Origin: Phragmitibacter sp.
GTDB lineage: Bacteria; Verrucomicrobiota; Verrucomicrobiia; Verrucomicrobiales; Verrucomicrobiaceae
Length of the DNA stretch: 49,148 nucleotides
Direction: 5' to 3'
Assembly (NCBI GenBank): GCA_025361865.1
Contig: JANYJH010000411.1
Span: forward strand, 1-49,148
Part shown: positions 27,056 through 36,286 of the stretch, in pieces
Numbering within the stretch: position 1 is the first letter of the stretch
Layout of the letters: each line of letters begins with the position of its first letter
Notes under the pieces: model-generated
The model's input: the letters and a program-made list of their open reading frames with translations, nothing else
Told to the model about the DNA's origin: nothing
Database searches by the model: none
Made by a program: the position numbers and the translations under genes

Positions 27056-28534
27056 ATGAAACTTCACCTCATCACCCTCGCGGCTTCTCTCGCGTTCGGC
27101 CTGCTCCACGCGGAAGGCATCGCTGGCAAACGACCGAATATCATCTTTATCCTCACGGATGACCAAGGCTTCGGCGATGTCTCCGCGAATGGGAATCCCA
27201 TCTTGAAGACGCCGAACATGGACCGGCTGCATGATGAAGGCGTGCGCTTTCTGGACTTCCATGTTTCACCGACTTGTGCACCGACGCGGAGCGCTTTGCA
27301 CACCGGTCGTCATGAGTTCAAGAACGGCGTGACGCACACGATCATGGAGCGTGAACGCATGACGCTGGATGCGGTGACGCTGCCGCAGATCCTGAAGACT
27401 GCGGGCTACACAACGGGCATCTTTGGCAAATGGCATCTCGGTGATGAAGACGATCATCAGCCGGAGAAGCGCGGTTATGATGAAGTCTTCATTCATGGCG
27501 CGGGCGGCATCGGCCAGCATTATCCAGGGTCTTGTGGCGATGCGCCGGGGAACATGTATTTCTCGCCGCTCATCAAGCACAACGGCAAGTTCGAGAAGAC
27601 GGAGGGCTACTGCACGGATGTCTTCTTCAACCAGGCCATGAAGTGGATGGAGAGCGTGAAAGGGAAGCAGCCGTTCTATGCCTACATCGCCACGAACGTC
27701 CCGCATGAGCCGCTTCAGGTGCGCGATGAAGACCTCGCCCGTTACAAGGACAAGGTGGGTGATGTGAACGTGGCGAAGTTCTTCGGCATGTTGGCGAATG
27801 CGGATGACAACATCGGCAGACTGCTCGCGAAGCTGAAGGAATGGGGCATCGAGAAGGACACGCTCGTGATCTTCATGAATGACAATGGCGGCACCGCAGG
27901 CTGCAAGGTCTTCAATGCGGGAATGCGCGGCCAAAAGGTGACGCCGTGGCTGGGTGGCACACGCGCCTCGTCCTTCTGGCGCTGGCCGGAGACGCTGAAG
28001 CCAGCGGATTGCAAAGCGCTCAGCGCGCACCTTGATTTCTTTCCGACCATCGCTGAGATCGCTGGCGCGAAGCTGAATGACCAGACGCAGAAGCAGATCG
28101 AAGGCCGCAGTCTCGTTCCTCTGTTGAACAAGCCGGATGCCGCGTGGCCTTCACGCACGCTCTTCACGCATGTCGGGCGTTGGGCAAAGGAGGCTTCGCC
28201 TGAGACGGGGAAATATGTGAACTGCAGCGTGCGCACGGTGGACTATCAGCTCGTGTCTATCTCGAAGAAGAACCAGCCGGAGTGGATGCTCTTTGATCTC
28301 CGCTCGGACTATGGCGAGCAACACGACATCGCTGCGCAGAACCCGCAGATCGTCGCAGAGATGCAGGGCGCCTTTGAAGAATGGTGGCTGTCCGTCGTGC
28401 CGATGATGGTCAATGAGAAGGCCCCGCTGCCAGCGGAGAACCCTTTCTGGACGCTCTATAAAAAGCAGTTCGGGAGCCTGCCGCCGCCCGTGGATGCAGC
28501 GGATGAGAAGCGAAGAGCGCGTGATGACCAGTGA
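27056..28534 (+). CDS. secreted Cys-type sulfatase
   Basis: 492 residues with a signal peptide ending near LLHAEG. The core signature PTCAPTRSALHTGR carries C-x-P-x-R at residues 74-78; Cys74 would be converted to formylglycine by an FGE encoded elsewhere. Metal and sulfate ligands are visible in FILTDDQGFGD (Asp35, Asp36), GIFGKWHLGD and FMNDNGGTAGC. Type I (arylsulfatase-like) enzymes remove sulfate esters from polysaccharide or lipid. It lies 18 bp after the TIM-barrel protein and probably in its operon. The FGE-like protein at 2012 lacks the catalytic cysteines and should not be its activator. Confidence 0.93.
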   Translation: MKLHLITLAASLAFGLLHAEGIAGKRPNIIFILTDDQGFGDVSANGNPILKTPNMDRLHDEGVRFLDFHVSPTCAPTRSALHTGRHEFKNGVTHTIMERERMTLDAVTLPQILKTAGYTTGIFGKWHLGDEDDHQPEKRGYDEVFIHGAGGIGQHYPGSCGDAPGNMYFSPLIKHNGKFEKTEGYCTDVFFNQAMKWMESVKGKQPFYAYIATNVPHEPLQVRDEDLARYKDKVGDVNVAKFFGMLANADDNIGRLLAKLKEWGIEKDTLVIFMNDNGGTAGCKVFNAGMRGQKVTPWLGGTRASSFWRWPETLKPADCKALSAHLDFFPTIAEIAGAKLNDQTQKQIEGRSLVPLLNKPDAAWPSRTLFTHVGRWAKEASPETGKYVNCSVRTVDYQLVSISKKNQPEWMLFDLRSDYGEQHDIAAQNPQIVAEMQGAFEEWWLSVVPMMVNEKAPLPAENPFWTLYKKQFGSLPPPVDAADEKRRARDDQ

Positions 28535-28614
28535 TCGAAGGCACATCTCTCGATTCTCCCACCAAGAGGCCTCTTCATGATGGCGCATCCACCTGAACGT
28601 TCATCCGCAAGGAG

Positions 28615-29364
28615 CTAGATCACTGTTACGCGACGACGGTGGAACATGCCAAGCAGTCCTGCCACGCCTACAAGGATAGCGGCGCTGGGCTCGGGTAGCG
28701 CTTGGATATTGGTTTCAAATGAGATCATATCCGATGGGTGGCCGATGGATGGAGTCGCACCCAGCCCATAGTTCCAGGAGACCGTGCCATTGCCTGAAGA
28801 AAAAGTCGTGTAGGCGGCCCAATAGCCCACAGCACCACTATCAGTGATGCTTCCCAGATAGGTCGCAGTGGAACCTGCATAGCTTGATGTAACATTGCCT
28901 TCAGGGCCCGCGAGCCAGTTGGTTCCTGATGTGGTAATCACGCTGCGCTCGTCTTCTGATTCACCATTGTGCACATACATGGTCAGGGGATCGGTTCCAG
29001 AAGTGCGGGTAAAATTGAATGTCAGATCGACCGAGTTGGAACTGGTTGTGGCATTGAGATGTCCAAAGAATACACCGGTAGCATTTGGCCAGAGGGGGTT
29101 TTGATAGGGAGCCCCGTTCAGGTTGGTATTGCTCAGAGTTTGCAGGCTGGTATTGCTGAATGCTCCCCAGGAAGGCGTGAAGCCATTGGCGACGCCGGTC
29201 ACGGTGACGTTCCAGTTGCTGGGACCGTTCGAGAAAGAGAACGTCTGGCCGGTGCTGAAAACCGTTGCTCCGTTAATGCTGGGGAAATCAAGATTTACCG
29301 TTGATGCCAAGGCGCCTGTCACGAGAGACAAGGTGCTCAGAAGGGTAAGTAATTCTGTTTTCAT
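28615..29364 (-). CDS. PEP-CTERM exported protein
   Basis: 249 residues from ATG 29364 (signal MKTELLTLLSTLSLVTGALA). The body is Thr/Ser/Asn/Gly-rich beta sequence with no catalytic motif. The C-terminus carries the PEP-CTERM sorting signal: LPEPSAAILVGVAGLLGMFHRRR, made of a PEP box, a hydrophobic helix and an Arg cluster. Such proteins are processed by exosortase (EpsH/XrtA-type) and often depend on exopolysaccharide. No exosortase gene is in the window. Confidence 0.9.
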   Translation of the reverse strand: MKTELLTLLSTLSLVTGALASTVNLDFPSINGATVFSTGQTFSFSNGPSNWNVTVTGVANGFTPSWGAFSNTSLQTLSNTNLNGAPYQNPLWPNATGVFFGHLNATTSSNSVDLTFNFTRTSGTDPLTMYVHNGESEDERSVITTSGTNWLAGPEGNVTSSYAGSTATYLGSITDSGAVGYWAAYTTFSSGNGTVSWNYGLGATPSIGHPSDMISFETNIQALPEPSAAILVGVAGLLGMFHRRRVTVI

Positions 29365-29375
29365 ATCGCTTTGAT

Positions 29376-29480
29376 GGCGGCTTAGGTTTACTGCATTACA
29401 TATTATTAATATAATAATATATATGAATTTTATAATAAAGTATAGTCTTTTAGCTATTAAAGACGTATAAATCACATGCA
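29376..29480 (-). promoter_or_regulatory. AT-rich leader upstream of the PEP-CTERM gene
   Basis: About 100 bp upstream of the PEP-CTERM start are strikingly AT-rich compared with the GC-rich neighbourhood, with nested palindromes such as attattaatataataatat. It must contain the promoter of the gene. I saw no clear sigma-54 or sigma-70 pair, so only the base composition supports this call. Confidence 0.4.
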
Positions 29481-29620
29481 TCATTCCCTGAGGATGAGGA
29501 ATAAAGGCTTGCCTGAGGTAACGCGAGCACTCGGATGGCTGGCGACGGAGCAAACTGCGTTTAGCACTTTATTTGAAGAGTAACCGCCGATTAATCAACA
29601 TGAGGGGCGTTCCTCGGCGG

Positions 29621-30415
29621 CTAGAGGCGTGCCGCTTCAAGTGTCACCAGCGCTCCGGTGGGCTCCTGCCATTCAGTGGCGGTGGCCTTGGCTCTAGTGG
29701 TCATATCCCAACCAATGAAGCCGATGGCGTTCTCTGGGCGAGATACGTTGGCTCTGGTGCGCCACGTATTGATGGCCAGATGGTGATGATACTGACCTCG
29801 CGCCATGAAGAGGGCACCGGGGTAGTTTGATTGCGTCACTCGGAGATCAAGATGCTGCTGATAGGTTTCGGCCACGCGCAGGTCGGCGACTTGGAGATGG
29901 AGATGTCCGATGCTGAAATCTCCGATGGTCTTTAGCTCCGGCCCGCTTTGTTGCAAGAGGCTTCGCAAAGGCAGTGCGAGGCTAACCATCTGGATTTGAT
30001 CGCCCTGCCATGACCATTCGCGGGAAGGCTTATCCCAGGCCAGTTCCAGTCCGTTGCCATCGGGATCTTCGAGATAGGCCGCCCAGCTTACGCCATGATC
30101 GGATGCGCCGTGAAACGACGGCGTGAGGGGGAGGGAACGTCTCACCGCTGCGAGCCAGTCATCCACCTGAGCAAAGAGGAATGCGATGTGGAAGAGGCCC
30201 GGCGCTTCAGGTGGGGCGGGCTGGGCATCCTTGGCTTCGATCAAGGTCAGGAGGACATGGCCCGTGACAGGATGGCGAAGCGAGAGGGACTGAACATCGG
30301 AGGTATCCGAGTGAGGCAGCAAACCAAGTGCCTTTTGATAAAACTCCGCCAGACGTGTAGCGTTCGCGGTGCGCAAGAGGACGCGTTGGATCACCGGAGT
30401 GAAGGGAGCATTCAT
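29621..30415 (-). CDS. two-domain VOC (glyoxalase/dioxygenase) protein
   Basis: 264 residues from ATG 30415; an upstream TTG three codons before is less likely. Two vicinal-oxygen-chelate modules are present: the first with VIQRVLLRTANATRLAEFY and AYLEDPDGNGLELAW, the second with IGHLHLQVADLRVAETYQ and ARGQYHHHLAINTW. The His/Glu pattern resembles CatE-like extradiol dioxygenases. Cytoplasmic, as no signal is visible. It lies downstream of ldhA on the same strand (21-bp gap), but a functional link is not obvious. Confidence 0.8.
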   Translation of the reverse strand: MNAPFTPVIQRVLLRTANATRLAEFYQKALGLLPHSDTSDVQSLSLRHPVTGHVLLTLIEAKDAQPAPPEAPGLFHIAFLFAQVDDWLAAVRRSLPLTPSFHGASDHGVSWAAYLEDPDGNGLELAWDKPSREWSWQGDQIQMVSLALPLRSLLQQSGPELKTIGDFSIGHLHLQVADLRVAETYQQHLDLRVTQSNYPGALFMARGQYHHHLAINTWRTRANVSRPENAIGFIGWDMTTRAKATATEWQEPTGALVTLEAARL

Positions 30416-30436
30416 GGCAGGCAAAGCATTAAAGGT

Positions 30437-31435
30437 TCACGAGACGATGCGCTCGGCCACGGGCTCCTTTTGATCGTTGAAACGCTGGATGCTATCGAGC
30501 GTGACACGGGCGATTTCAGTGAGAGCTTCGTGCGTGAGAAAAGCCTGATGGGCAGTGATGAGAACGTTCGGGAAAGTGAGCAGGCGGGAAAGCACATCGT
30601 CTTGAAGAATATCGCCGGAGTGGTCCTCAAAGAAGATGCCTTCTTCCTCTTCATAAACATCCAGCGCCACGCCTCCGAGATGACCGGACTTGAGCGCTTG
30701 GATGACGGCGGCGCTGTCCACGAGCTTACCCCGGCTGGTGTTCACCAGATAGGCTCCGGGCTTCATGAGGGCAAGAGTATCCGCATTCAGTAGATGATTC
30801 GTCTGTGGGGTGAGCGGCAGATGTAGGCTGACGACATCGCTCTCCTTCAGCAACGTTTCCAAGGGGACATAGCTGATGCTTTGAGCCGTGGCCCAATCCG
30901 TCATGGGGAAGGGATCATGCGCGATCACACGGCAGCCGAAGCCGCGATAAATCTGGGCGGTGATGCGTCCGATCTTTCCCGTGCCGACGATGCCGACGGT
31001 CTTCCCATGCAGGTCAAACCCCACCAGTCCACCGAGGGAGAAGTTTTGCTCACGCACGCGATTGTAGGCACGATGAATCTTCCGGTTCAAGGCCATCAGC
31101 AGCGTGACGCTGTGCTCCGCGACGGCATGTGGCGAATAGGCTGGAACGCGAACGATGAGCAGGCCCAATTCGCTAGTCGCAGCCCGGTCCACATTGTTAA
31201 AACCCGCGCAGCGCAAGGCGACAAGCTTTACGCCAAGCCCTGCCAATGCGGTCAGGCAAGCGCGATCCAGGCGGTCGTTAACGAACACGCATACGGCCTG
31301 CGCGCCTTGCGCAGAGCTGACTGTCTCAGCGGTCAGTCGGAAGTCATGATAGCGCAGACGGACCGCCGTGCCTTCCGCTGCGTGCCTGAAATACTGGTGG
31401 TCGTAGGGCTTGGTATCGTAGAAGGAGAGGGTCAT
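30437..31435 (-). CDS. ldhA: fermentative D-lactate dehydrogenase
   Basis: 332 residues, close to E. coli LdhA (329) in length and sequence. NAD-binding motif GIVGTGKIG, family signatures ALRCAGFNNVD, RVPAYSPHAVAEH, LHLPLTPQTNHLLN, NTSRGKLVDS and the catalytic His region ITAHQAFLTHEAL are all present, and the catalytic Arg lies in NTSRG. Reaction: pyruvate plus NADH to D-lactate. Its stop is 9 bp from the start of the next gene's upstream end, so it is probably transcribed with the AsmA-like gene. Confidence 0.9.
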   Translation of the reverse strand: MTLSFYDTKPYDHQYFRHAAEGTAVRLRYHDFRLTAETVSSAQGAQAVCVFVNDRLDRACLTALAGLGVKLVALRCAGFNNVDRAATSELGLLIVRVPAYSPHAVAEHSVTLLMALNRKIHRAYNRVREQNFSLGGLVGFDLHGKTVGIVGTGKIGRITAQIYRGFGCRVIAHDPFPMTDWATAQSISYVPLETLLKESDVVSLHLPLTPQTNHLLNADTLALMKPGAYLVNTSRGKLVDSAAVIQALKSGHLGGVALDVYEEEEGIFFEDHSGDILQDDVLSRLLTFPNVLITAHQAFLTHEALTEIARVTLDSIQRFNDQKEPVAERIVS

Positions 31436-31444
31436 GGCGGTGGG

Positions 31445-34096
31445 TTAGCGTCCTGCTCGTGCGCCGGGTCGGGTGAAGAAGCCACCGGGCTTAGGCGCGG
31501 GTGGTTCCTCACTCTTACGGAACTCAGTCTTCTCGCTGGAGCCGCTGAAGTAGCGGGGTCGCCAGACGGGATCACCCACGGTGCCTTCTCCGGTGTATTC
31601 TAGGATGGTGCTGACGGGGAAGAGGACGAGGCCGGGCAGCCCACGGAACTTGGATTGCGCATGGAATTGAATGCGGTCTTCAATGAAGTCCACCTTCCCT
31701 TTTACGACCAAGCGAAACACAGCGGTGAGGGCTTCCAAGTCCTGCGTCTCTGCAAAGCCATCCGCGATGGTGAAGGTGGCATCCGCTTCCTTGGCGATGT
31801 TGTAGCCCTTGATCGGACGTGGCAACAAGGCTCCCAGCAGGGGCGTGAGCGGCCCAAGAATGGGGACGGCGTAAAGGTTCCCATTGAGCAGAACGAGCGC
31901 TCCCTGGCCCTTCAGCGAACGCCAGTTCCCGAGCTTGCCGGTGAAGACCACATGGCCGGTGAGGTCGCCTTCAGTCTCGTTTTCGGGCGAGTAAACATGG
32001 GCGAATTTCAGGAAGCTCACGGCATCTAGGCGCAGCTCTCCTTTGTAGGATTGCGGCTGTTTGTTATCGTCGATGGTTCCCTTCATCGAGAAGCTGCCAT
32101 CGAAGATCTTGGCCTTCACATCGAAGTCGGCAAGGCCGCGCTTGCAGACCACTTGGGTATTCATTTCCAGGAACGGCAGCGGTTTGCCGAAGACCTCATA
32201 CGGGAAGAGTCCGGCCTTGAAGGAGACGGTGTAATCATTTGCTGTGGGGCCAAGATTCGCGGTGCCCTTTGCGGACATGGGCTTGTTGAAGAGCGAGCCC
32301 GTCACGTCATACGTGAGCAGCGGTCCTTTGAAGGTGAGGTCACCCACGGGCTTACCGATCGTGTAATCATCCCCCCAGAGGATATAGTGCGCGGTGCCTT
32401 CAGAGCGGAACTTTACGTGCATGGTCGTGTCCCCTTTTTCGGAGATGAGGCCGGAGACTTCGCAGTGGGGATGCTTATCAAAACGGTAGTGCGCGATGAC
32501 CTCGGCAGTGTTCTTGTCGAAGCATCCGACAATAGCCACGGGATCAACGTCGGAGACTACATTCTTCAGCCGCACGGTGTGAACAGAGTCATCGCAATGC
32601 ACCTCCTCAGCGGTGGCGCGGCCCTCTGTGCGATAGATCTGGAGATCGCTGTAAGTGTGGGTCTCGCCCGTGAAGGAGACGTTGGCTTCGAGCCGCTTGA
32701 ACTCCACGCCCTGATACTTGAGATTATGCAGCTCGATGCGGCCTGAGTTCGGCCCGTCATGGATGTCCGTGGTGGGGCTGGAGCCCTCCACTTCCGCATA
32801 GATGCCGGAGTCATCACGGAACTCAAAGCGTGAGAGAATCTGCTTGGTTTCCGGCAAGTTCGCGAAGGGCATGAAGACGTTCGGGTCCATCTGGAGCAGG
32901 CCTTTGTAGTGCAGCCCTCCGCTCTTCTTCCACATGGCTTTGAGCCCCAGCGTTCCCGTTTTATGGTGGAGGAGAAGGTCTCTCAGATAGCACCCTTCCG
33001 GGGCCAGCCCGAAGTTCAAGTCCAGCCCGTTAACCACTTCTCCGCGACTGGTAAAGCGACCCGCATGAAAGCTGCCCGTGCATCTGACGGGCACGAAAGC
33101 ATCATCCGGCGCGCTTTGACCAAAGAGATACTGACCGCTAGCAGTCAACTCCGGGGCCTCATAGAACACGACTTCATGCAGCGCATCATTCTCGAAGATG
33201 GCTGCGGCCAGCGCCGGAAGATTCGCGCTGGTGCGCAGGTGAAAGTCCACGCTCTCCGTGCCTATCTCATGGCTGGCACTGAGTTCCAGATCACCTAGAT
33301 CATCCTTCAAATACAGCCGACTGAGATCAATGGACTCACTGGCATAGGTGGCCACGGCTTCCAGTTCCTTGCATTGATAGGCCCCGTGGCGCATCCCACC
33401 CGCACTGAGATGGAGCTTGGCACTGATCTCTTCCGGCTTCTCCAGATCGCCCGTCACCTCTAGGCTCAAGGTGGGCGCCGTGGCGGTTTCAAAGTGCTTC
33501 ATGATCCGCGTGACCTCCATGATGGCGGTGCGACGGGCCTTCAGCAAAGCGAGCCGCTTCCTCTTGAGCTCCTCAGCCCTTCGTTCCTCATCAGGATCGG
33601 TTTTCGATGGCGCGCGCAGCAACGAGCCGGTGATCTTTACCCGCAAGCCATAGAGATATCCCTCCGCCTTGCGGATGTCCAACCGGTCGCCCATGAGGAA
33701 GACGCGTGCGCTGAAGTCCTTAAGCTGTAAGGTTTCCGAACGCGGATCATCGGGATCAATGGGGAAGGAGACACTGGCGTTGCGCAGGTCCAGGCCTTCG
33801 ATGAAGACCTCCTTTTGCAGCGCCTTGCTGTAGTCCACATCCAGCGTCAGCTTATCCACCGTCGCCAGAAGCGTATGATGATTCTTGTCCTGAAAGACAT
33901 GGATGTTCTGGGCCACGACGCCCTCCATCACGTCCAACGAAAGTCGGTCCAGCGTCAAGTAGAGACCTCGCGTGGCAAACTGCTCCACGACAAATCGACG
34001 CCACTTCAGGGAGAAGACATCGCTCTGCAAATACACGACGCCCGCCAGCATCCCGCTAAGCAGCGAGAGGAACAGAAGGCGACGGAGGAGTTTCAT
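31445..34096 (-). CDS. AsmA-like outer-membrane assembly protein
   Basis: 883 residues. A single N-terminal membrane anchor (MKLLRRLLFLSLLSGMLAGV) is followed by a long beta-rich periplasmic region with AsmA/TamB-type features: repeated short strands, LTLDRLSLDVMEGVVAQNIHVF near the start and GPLTPLLGALLPRPIKGYNIAKEADATFTI and FRGLPGLVLFPVSTILEYTGEGTV near the end, which are typical of the AsmA-like C-terminal domain. AsmA/TamB relatives form bridges that carry phospholipid to the outer membrane, consistent with a Gram-negative envelope. It is divergent from the YycJ-like hydrolase with a 24-bp inverted repeat between. Confidence 0.8.
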   Translation of the reverse strand: MKLLRRLLFLSLLSGMLAGVVYLQSDVFSLKWRRFVVEQFATRGLYLTLDRLSLDVMEGVVAQNIHVFQDKNHHTLLATVDKLTLDVDYSKALQKEVFIEGLDLRNASVSFPIDPDDPRSETLQLKDFSARVFLMGDRLDIRKAEGYLYGLRVKITGSLLRAPSKTDPDEERRAEELKRKRLALLKARRTAIMEVTRIMKHFETATAPTLSLEVTGDLEKPEEISAKLHLSAGGMRHGAYQCKELEAVATYASESIDLSRLYLKDDLGDLELSASHEIGTESVDFHLRTSANLPALAAAIFENDALHEVVFYEAPELTASGQYLFGQSAPDDAFVPVRCTGSFHAGRFTSRGEVVNGLDLNFGLAPEGCYLRDLLLHHKTGTLGLKAMWKKSGGLHYKGLLQMDPNVFMPFANLPETKQILSRFEFRDDSGIYAEVEGSSPTTDIHDGPNSGRIELHNLKYQGVEFKRLEANVSFTGETHTYSDLQIYRTEGRATAEEVHCDDSVHTVRLKNVVSDVDPVAIVGCFDKNTAEVIAHYRFDKHPHCEVSGLISEKGDTTMHVKFRSEGTAHYILWGDDYTIGKPVGDLTFKGPLLTYDVTGSLFNKPMSAKGTANLGPTANDYTVSFKAGLFPYEVFGKPLPFLEMNTQVVCKRGLADFDVKAKIFDGSFSMKGTIDDNKQPQSYKGELRLDAVSFLKFAHVYSPENETEGDLTGHVVFTGKLGNWRSLKGQGALVLLNGNLYAVPILGPLTPLLGALLPRPIKGYNIAKEADATFTIADGFAETQDLEALTAVFRLVVKGKVDFIEDRIQFHAQSKFRGLPGLVLFPVSTILEYTGEGTVGDPVWRPRYFSGSSEKTEFRKSEEPPAPKPGGFFTRPGARAGR

Positions 34097-34106
34097 GGGG
34101 AGAGAT

Positions 34107-34198
34107 AAGTGAAAAGGGGTAAGTGAAAAGTAAAAAGGGCCGATGCAGACCGCCCAATACTATATCCCTTTTCCCTTTTCACTTACCCCTTTTCACTT
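34107..34198. repeat. 24-bp inverted repeat built of AAGTGAAAAG units
   Basis: 34107-34130 and 34175-34198 are exact reverse complements (24 bp), separated by 44 bp. Each arm itself contains two direct copies of AAGTGAAAAG 14 bp apart, so the site has four copies in all. It lies between the divergent AsmA-like and YycJ-like genes. It may be a shared operator bound by a dimeric regulator or a dispersed repeat; no matching site was noticed elsewhere in the window. Confidence 0.65.
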
Positions 34199-34209
34199 TA
34201 CTACCAGCC

Positions 34210-35058
34210 ATGCTTTCCCTCATCGTCCTCGGCAGCGGCAGTTCCGGTAACTGCGCGGTCGTGCGCACGGAGCGGACGCGCTTGCTGGTGGATGCGGGAC
34301 TGAGCGCGAAGCAGATCGTGCTGCGTCTGGAGATGGCAGGGCTGCGATTGGAAGACCTTGATGGAATCCTGCTGACCCATGAGCATGGAGATCACACGGC
34401 GGGACTGGAAGTGCTGTGCCGGAAGCATCATCTGCCGCTCTTCTGCACGCCGCTGACGCAGGAGACGATGGCATCGAGCTTCGTTAAAGCGAAGCCGACC
34501 TGGCGTCTCATGCAGACTGGCGCGGCCTTTGCGTATCAGGACATCCGCATTGAATGCTTCCCCGTGCCGCATGATGCCGTGGACCCGGTGGCGTTCATCA
34601 TTGAGGATGAAGAATCCCGGCTCGGCGTGCTCAGCGATGTGGGCTTCATCACGAATCTCATTCGCGAGCGACTGCGTGGCGTGCACACCTTATTCGTGGA
34701 GGCCAACTACGAAGCGACCCTGCTGGATGCGGATACGAAGCGTCCCTGGGCGACCAAACAACGCATCAGCGGTAGGCACGGTCATCTCTCCAATGATCAG
34801 GCCGCAGAGCTGGTGCACCACATTGCGCATCCTGGTTTACATCAGGTCGTGCTCGGTCACCTGAGCGATGACTGCAACCATCCTGACATCGCCCAGAAGA
34901 AGATCGCCAGTGCCTTACACGAGGCGGGCGTGCGTGATGCCAAAGTGGTCTGCGCCTGTCGTGAACGCCCCACGGGTTGGTTTGAAGTCGCCCGTAAAGT
35001 GGCCGTTCCGACCCTTCCAGAACCGAGCCTCGGTCACGCGCAGATGAGCCTTTGGTGA
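34210..35058 (+). CDS. YycJ/WalJ-like metallo-beta-lactamase-fold hydrolase
   Basis: 282 residues from ATG 34210, chosen because LSLIVLGSGSSGN follows at once; an upstream start would put 29 polar residues in front and read through the inverted repeat. The MBL metal motif is LLTHEHGDH, with later ligands in PHDAVDPV and VLGHLSDDCNHP. Length and order match the YycJ family, cytoplasmic 5'-exonuclease-like enzymes linked in Bacillus to mismatch repair and cell-wall two-component signalling. It ends convergently with the ROK regulator. Confidence 0.85.
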   Translation: MLSLIVLGSGSSGNCAVVRTERTRLLVDAGLSAKQIVLRLEMAGLRLEDLDGILLTHEHGDHTAGLEVLCRKHHLPLFCTPLTQETMASSFVKAKPTWRLMQTGAAFAYQDIRIECFPVPHDAVDPVAFIIEDEESRLGVLSDVGFITNLIRERLRGVHTLFVEANYEATLLDADTKRPWATKQRISGRHGHLSNDQAAELVHHIAHPGLHQVVLGHLSDDCNHPDIAQKKIASALHEAGVRDAKVVCACRERPTGWFEVARKVAVPTLPEPSLGHAQMSLW

Positions 35059-35064
35059 AGCGCT

Positions 35065-35110
35065 GTTGAAGGGAATCACTTCAACTATTTCAACGCTTCA
35101 ACCTTTCAAC
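35065..35110. terminator. hairpin plus TTCAAC repeats between convergent genes
   Basis: GTTGAAG (35065-35071) and CTTCAAC (35079-35085) form a 7-bp stem with a 7-nt loop. TTCAAC then recurs at 35080, 35089, 35097 and 35105, spaced 8-9 bp. No long T run follows, so a Rho-independent terminator is only a possibility. Confidence 0.3.
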
Positions 35111-35116
35111 TCCTCT

Positions 35117-36286
35117 TCACGACATGTGCTCGGGCCGCCATTTCTCCAAAGCCAGCGCGGCTGCTCCGAATGACCCGGCGTGTTCTCCGAGCGCGGACAC
35201 GCGGATGGGCACACTGGGGTGGTAGTCGCTCTCGAACTGCAAGGCGACATTGGTTACGGCATCCAGATAAGTCGTGCCGAGCATGGCCAGCGGACCAGCG
35301 AGGATCACGACCTCTGGGTCCACCAGTTGCACCATCTGGGAGATGGCCCAGCCATGCACGGCTGCGCCTTCGCGCAAGGCTGCCAGCGCGTGTTTATCCT
35401 CCATGCCGATGGCGGTTAGGAAGTCCTCTTTACTGACTTTTTTACGGGAACTCAGCTTCGCGTAGCGCGCCACGATCGCTGGCACGCTGGCCTGCTTCTC
35501 GATCGTTGCGCCTGTTTTCCATTCCCATTTTTCTTTGAGCGCATTGAAGACTGGACAGCTCCAGCCCCGGATCTCGCCGCCCAGTTCGCGGAAACCCGTG
35601 GCCAGTTGTCCTTCCCGAATGATGCCCGCTGAGACCCCGATGCGCACTCCGAGGCAGATCAGATGCTGGCAACCACGGGGCTCACCGAACCAGCGTTCTG
35701 CGAGGGCCATCGTCCTGATGTTGTTCTCCGCAAAGATGGGCGCGTGGATGATTGGGGAAAAGTGCGTGGCCAGCGGCACCTCTTTCCAGCCGGGGCACAT
35801 CGTCCATTGAAGGCCGATGCCGTTGTGCGTGTCCACTCTTCCAGGAACGGCCAAGCCAGCAGCCAATACGGGCATTCCCACTTCCTCCTGCATCTCCAGC
35901 AGCACCTTGGAAATCAAGGCGAGCATGGATTCCACGCCGTCTCCGGCATCGTGGGAGTAGATTTTTTGATGAATCGTATTTTGCGCAAAATCTACCGCCG
36001 TGGCAAACAGGCGACTGGCATGAAAGTCCACGCCCAGGAAGCAGCCGCTCTTGTTGTTTGGTCTCAGTCGGGTTGGCGGGCGACCCGCTTCCTTGGTCGG
36101 CTCCAGCGTTTCCATTAAGTAACCGTCTGAAACGAGCGCGTCCACATGCCGCCCGATGGTGGAAGCCGCTACGCCCAGTTCCCTGGCCAATTCAACGCGG
36201 GAGAGCGCGCCGCTTTCGCGGACTTTTCGGATGATCGTGGCTCCGAAGTCGGCTCCATCATGAATTTTTAGGCCCAGCATGGTCAA
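35117..36286 (-). CDS. ROK-family transcriptional regulator
   Basis: 389 residues. The N-terminal winged helix-turn-helix reads SRVELARELGVAASTIGRHV, and the sugar-kinase-like ROK domain has FLGVDFHASR and GLAVPGRVD. The usual zinc site of ROK proteins (CxCGxxGCxE) and the GHxx motif are absent: the region reads ELGGEIRGWSCPVFNAL, so it may not bind sugar in the ordinary way. Its ATG overlaps the MFS transporter stop by four bases (ATGA), so it probably controls that transporter. Ligand unknown; N-acylated hexose or sialic acid would fit the sialidase genes, but this is speculation. Confidence 0.83.
   Translation of the reverse strand: MTMLGLKIHDGADFGATIIRKVRESGALSRVELARELGVAASTIGRHVDALVSDGYLMETLEPTKEAGRPPTRLRPNNKSGCFLGVDFHASRLFATAVDFAQNTIHQKIYSHDAGDGVESMLALISKVLLEMQEEVGMPVLAAGLAVPGRVDTHNGIGLQWTMCPGWKEVPLATHFSPIIHAPIFAENNIRTMALAERWFGEPRGCQHLICLGVRIGVSAGIIREGQLATGFRELGGEIRGWSCPVFNALKEKWEWKTGATIEKQASVPAIVARYAKLSSRKKVSKEDFLTAIGMEDKHALAALREGAAVHGWAISQMVQLVDPEVVILAGPLAMLGTTYLDAVTNVALQFESDYHPSVPIRVSALGEHAGSFGAAALALEKWRPEHMS

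Noticed and set aside
35170-36234. Several plus-strand frames opposite the ROK gene
   Set aside because: Shadows of a well-supported regulator.
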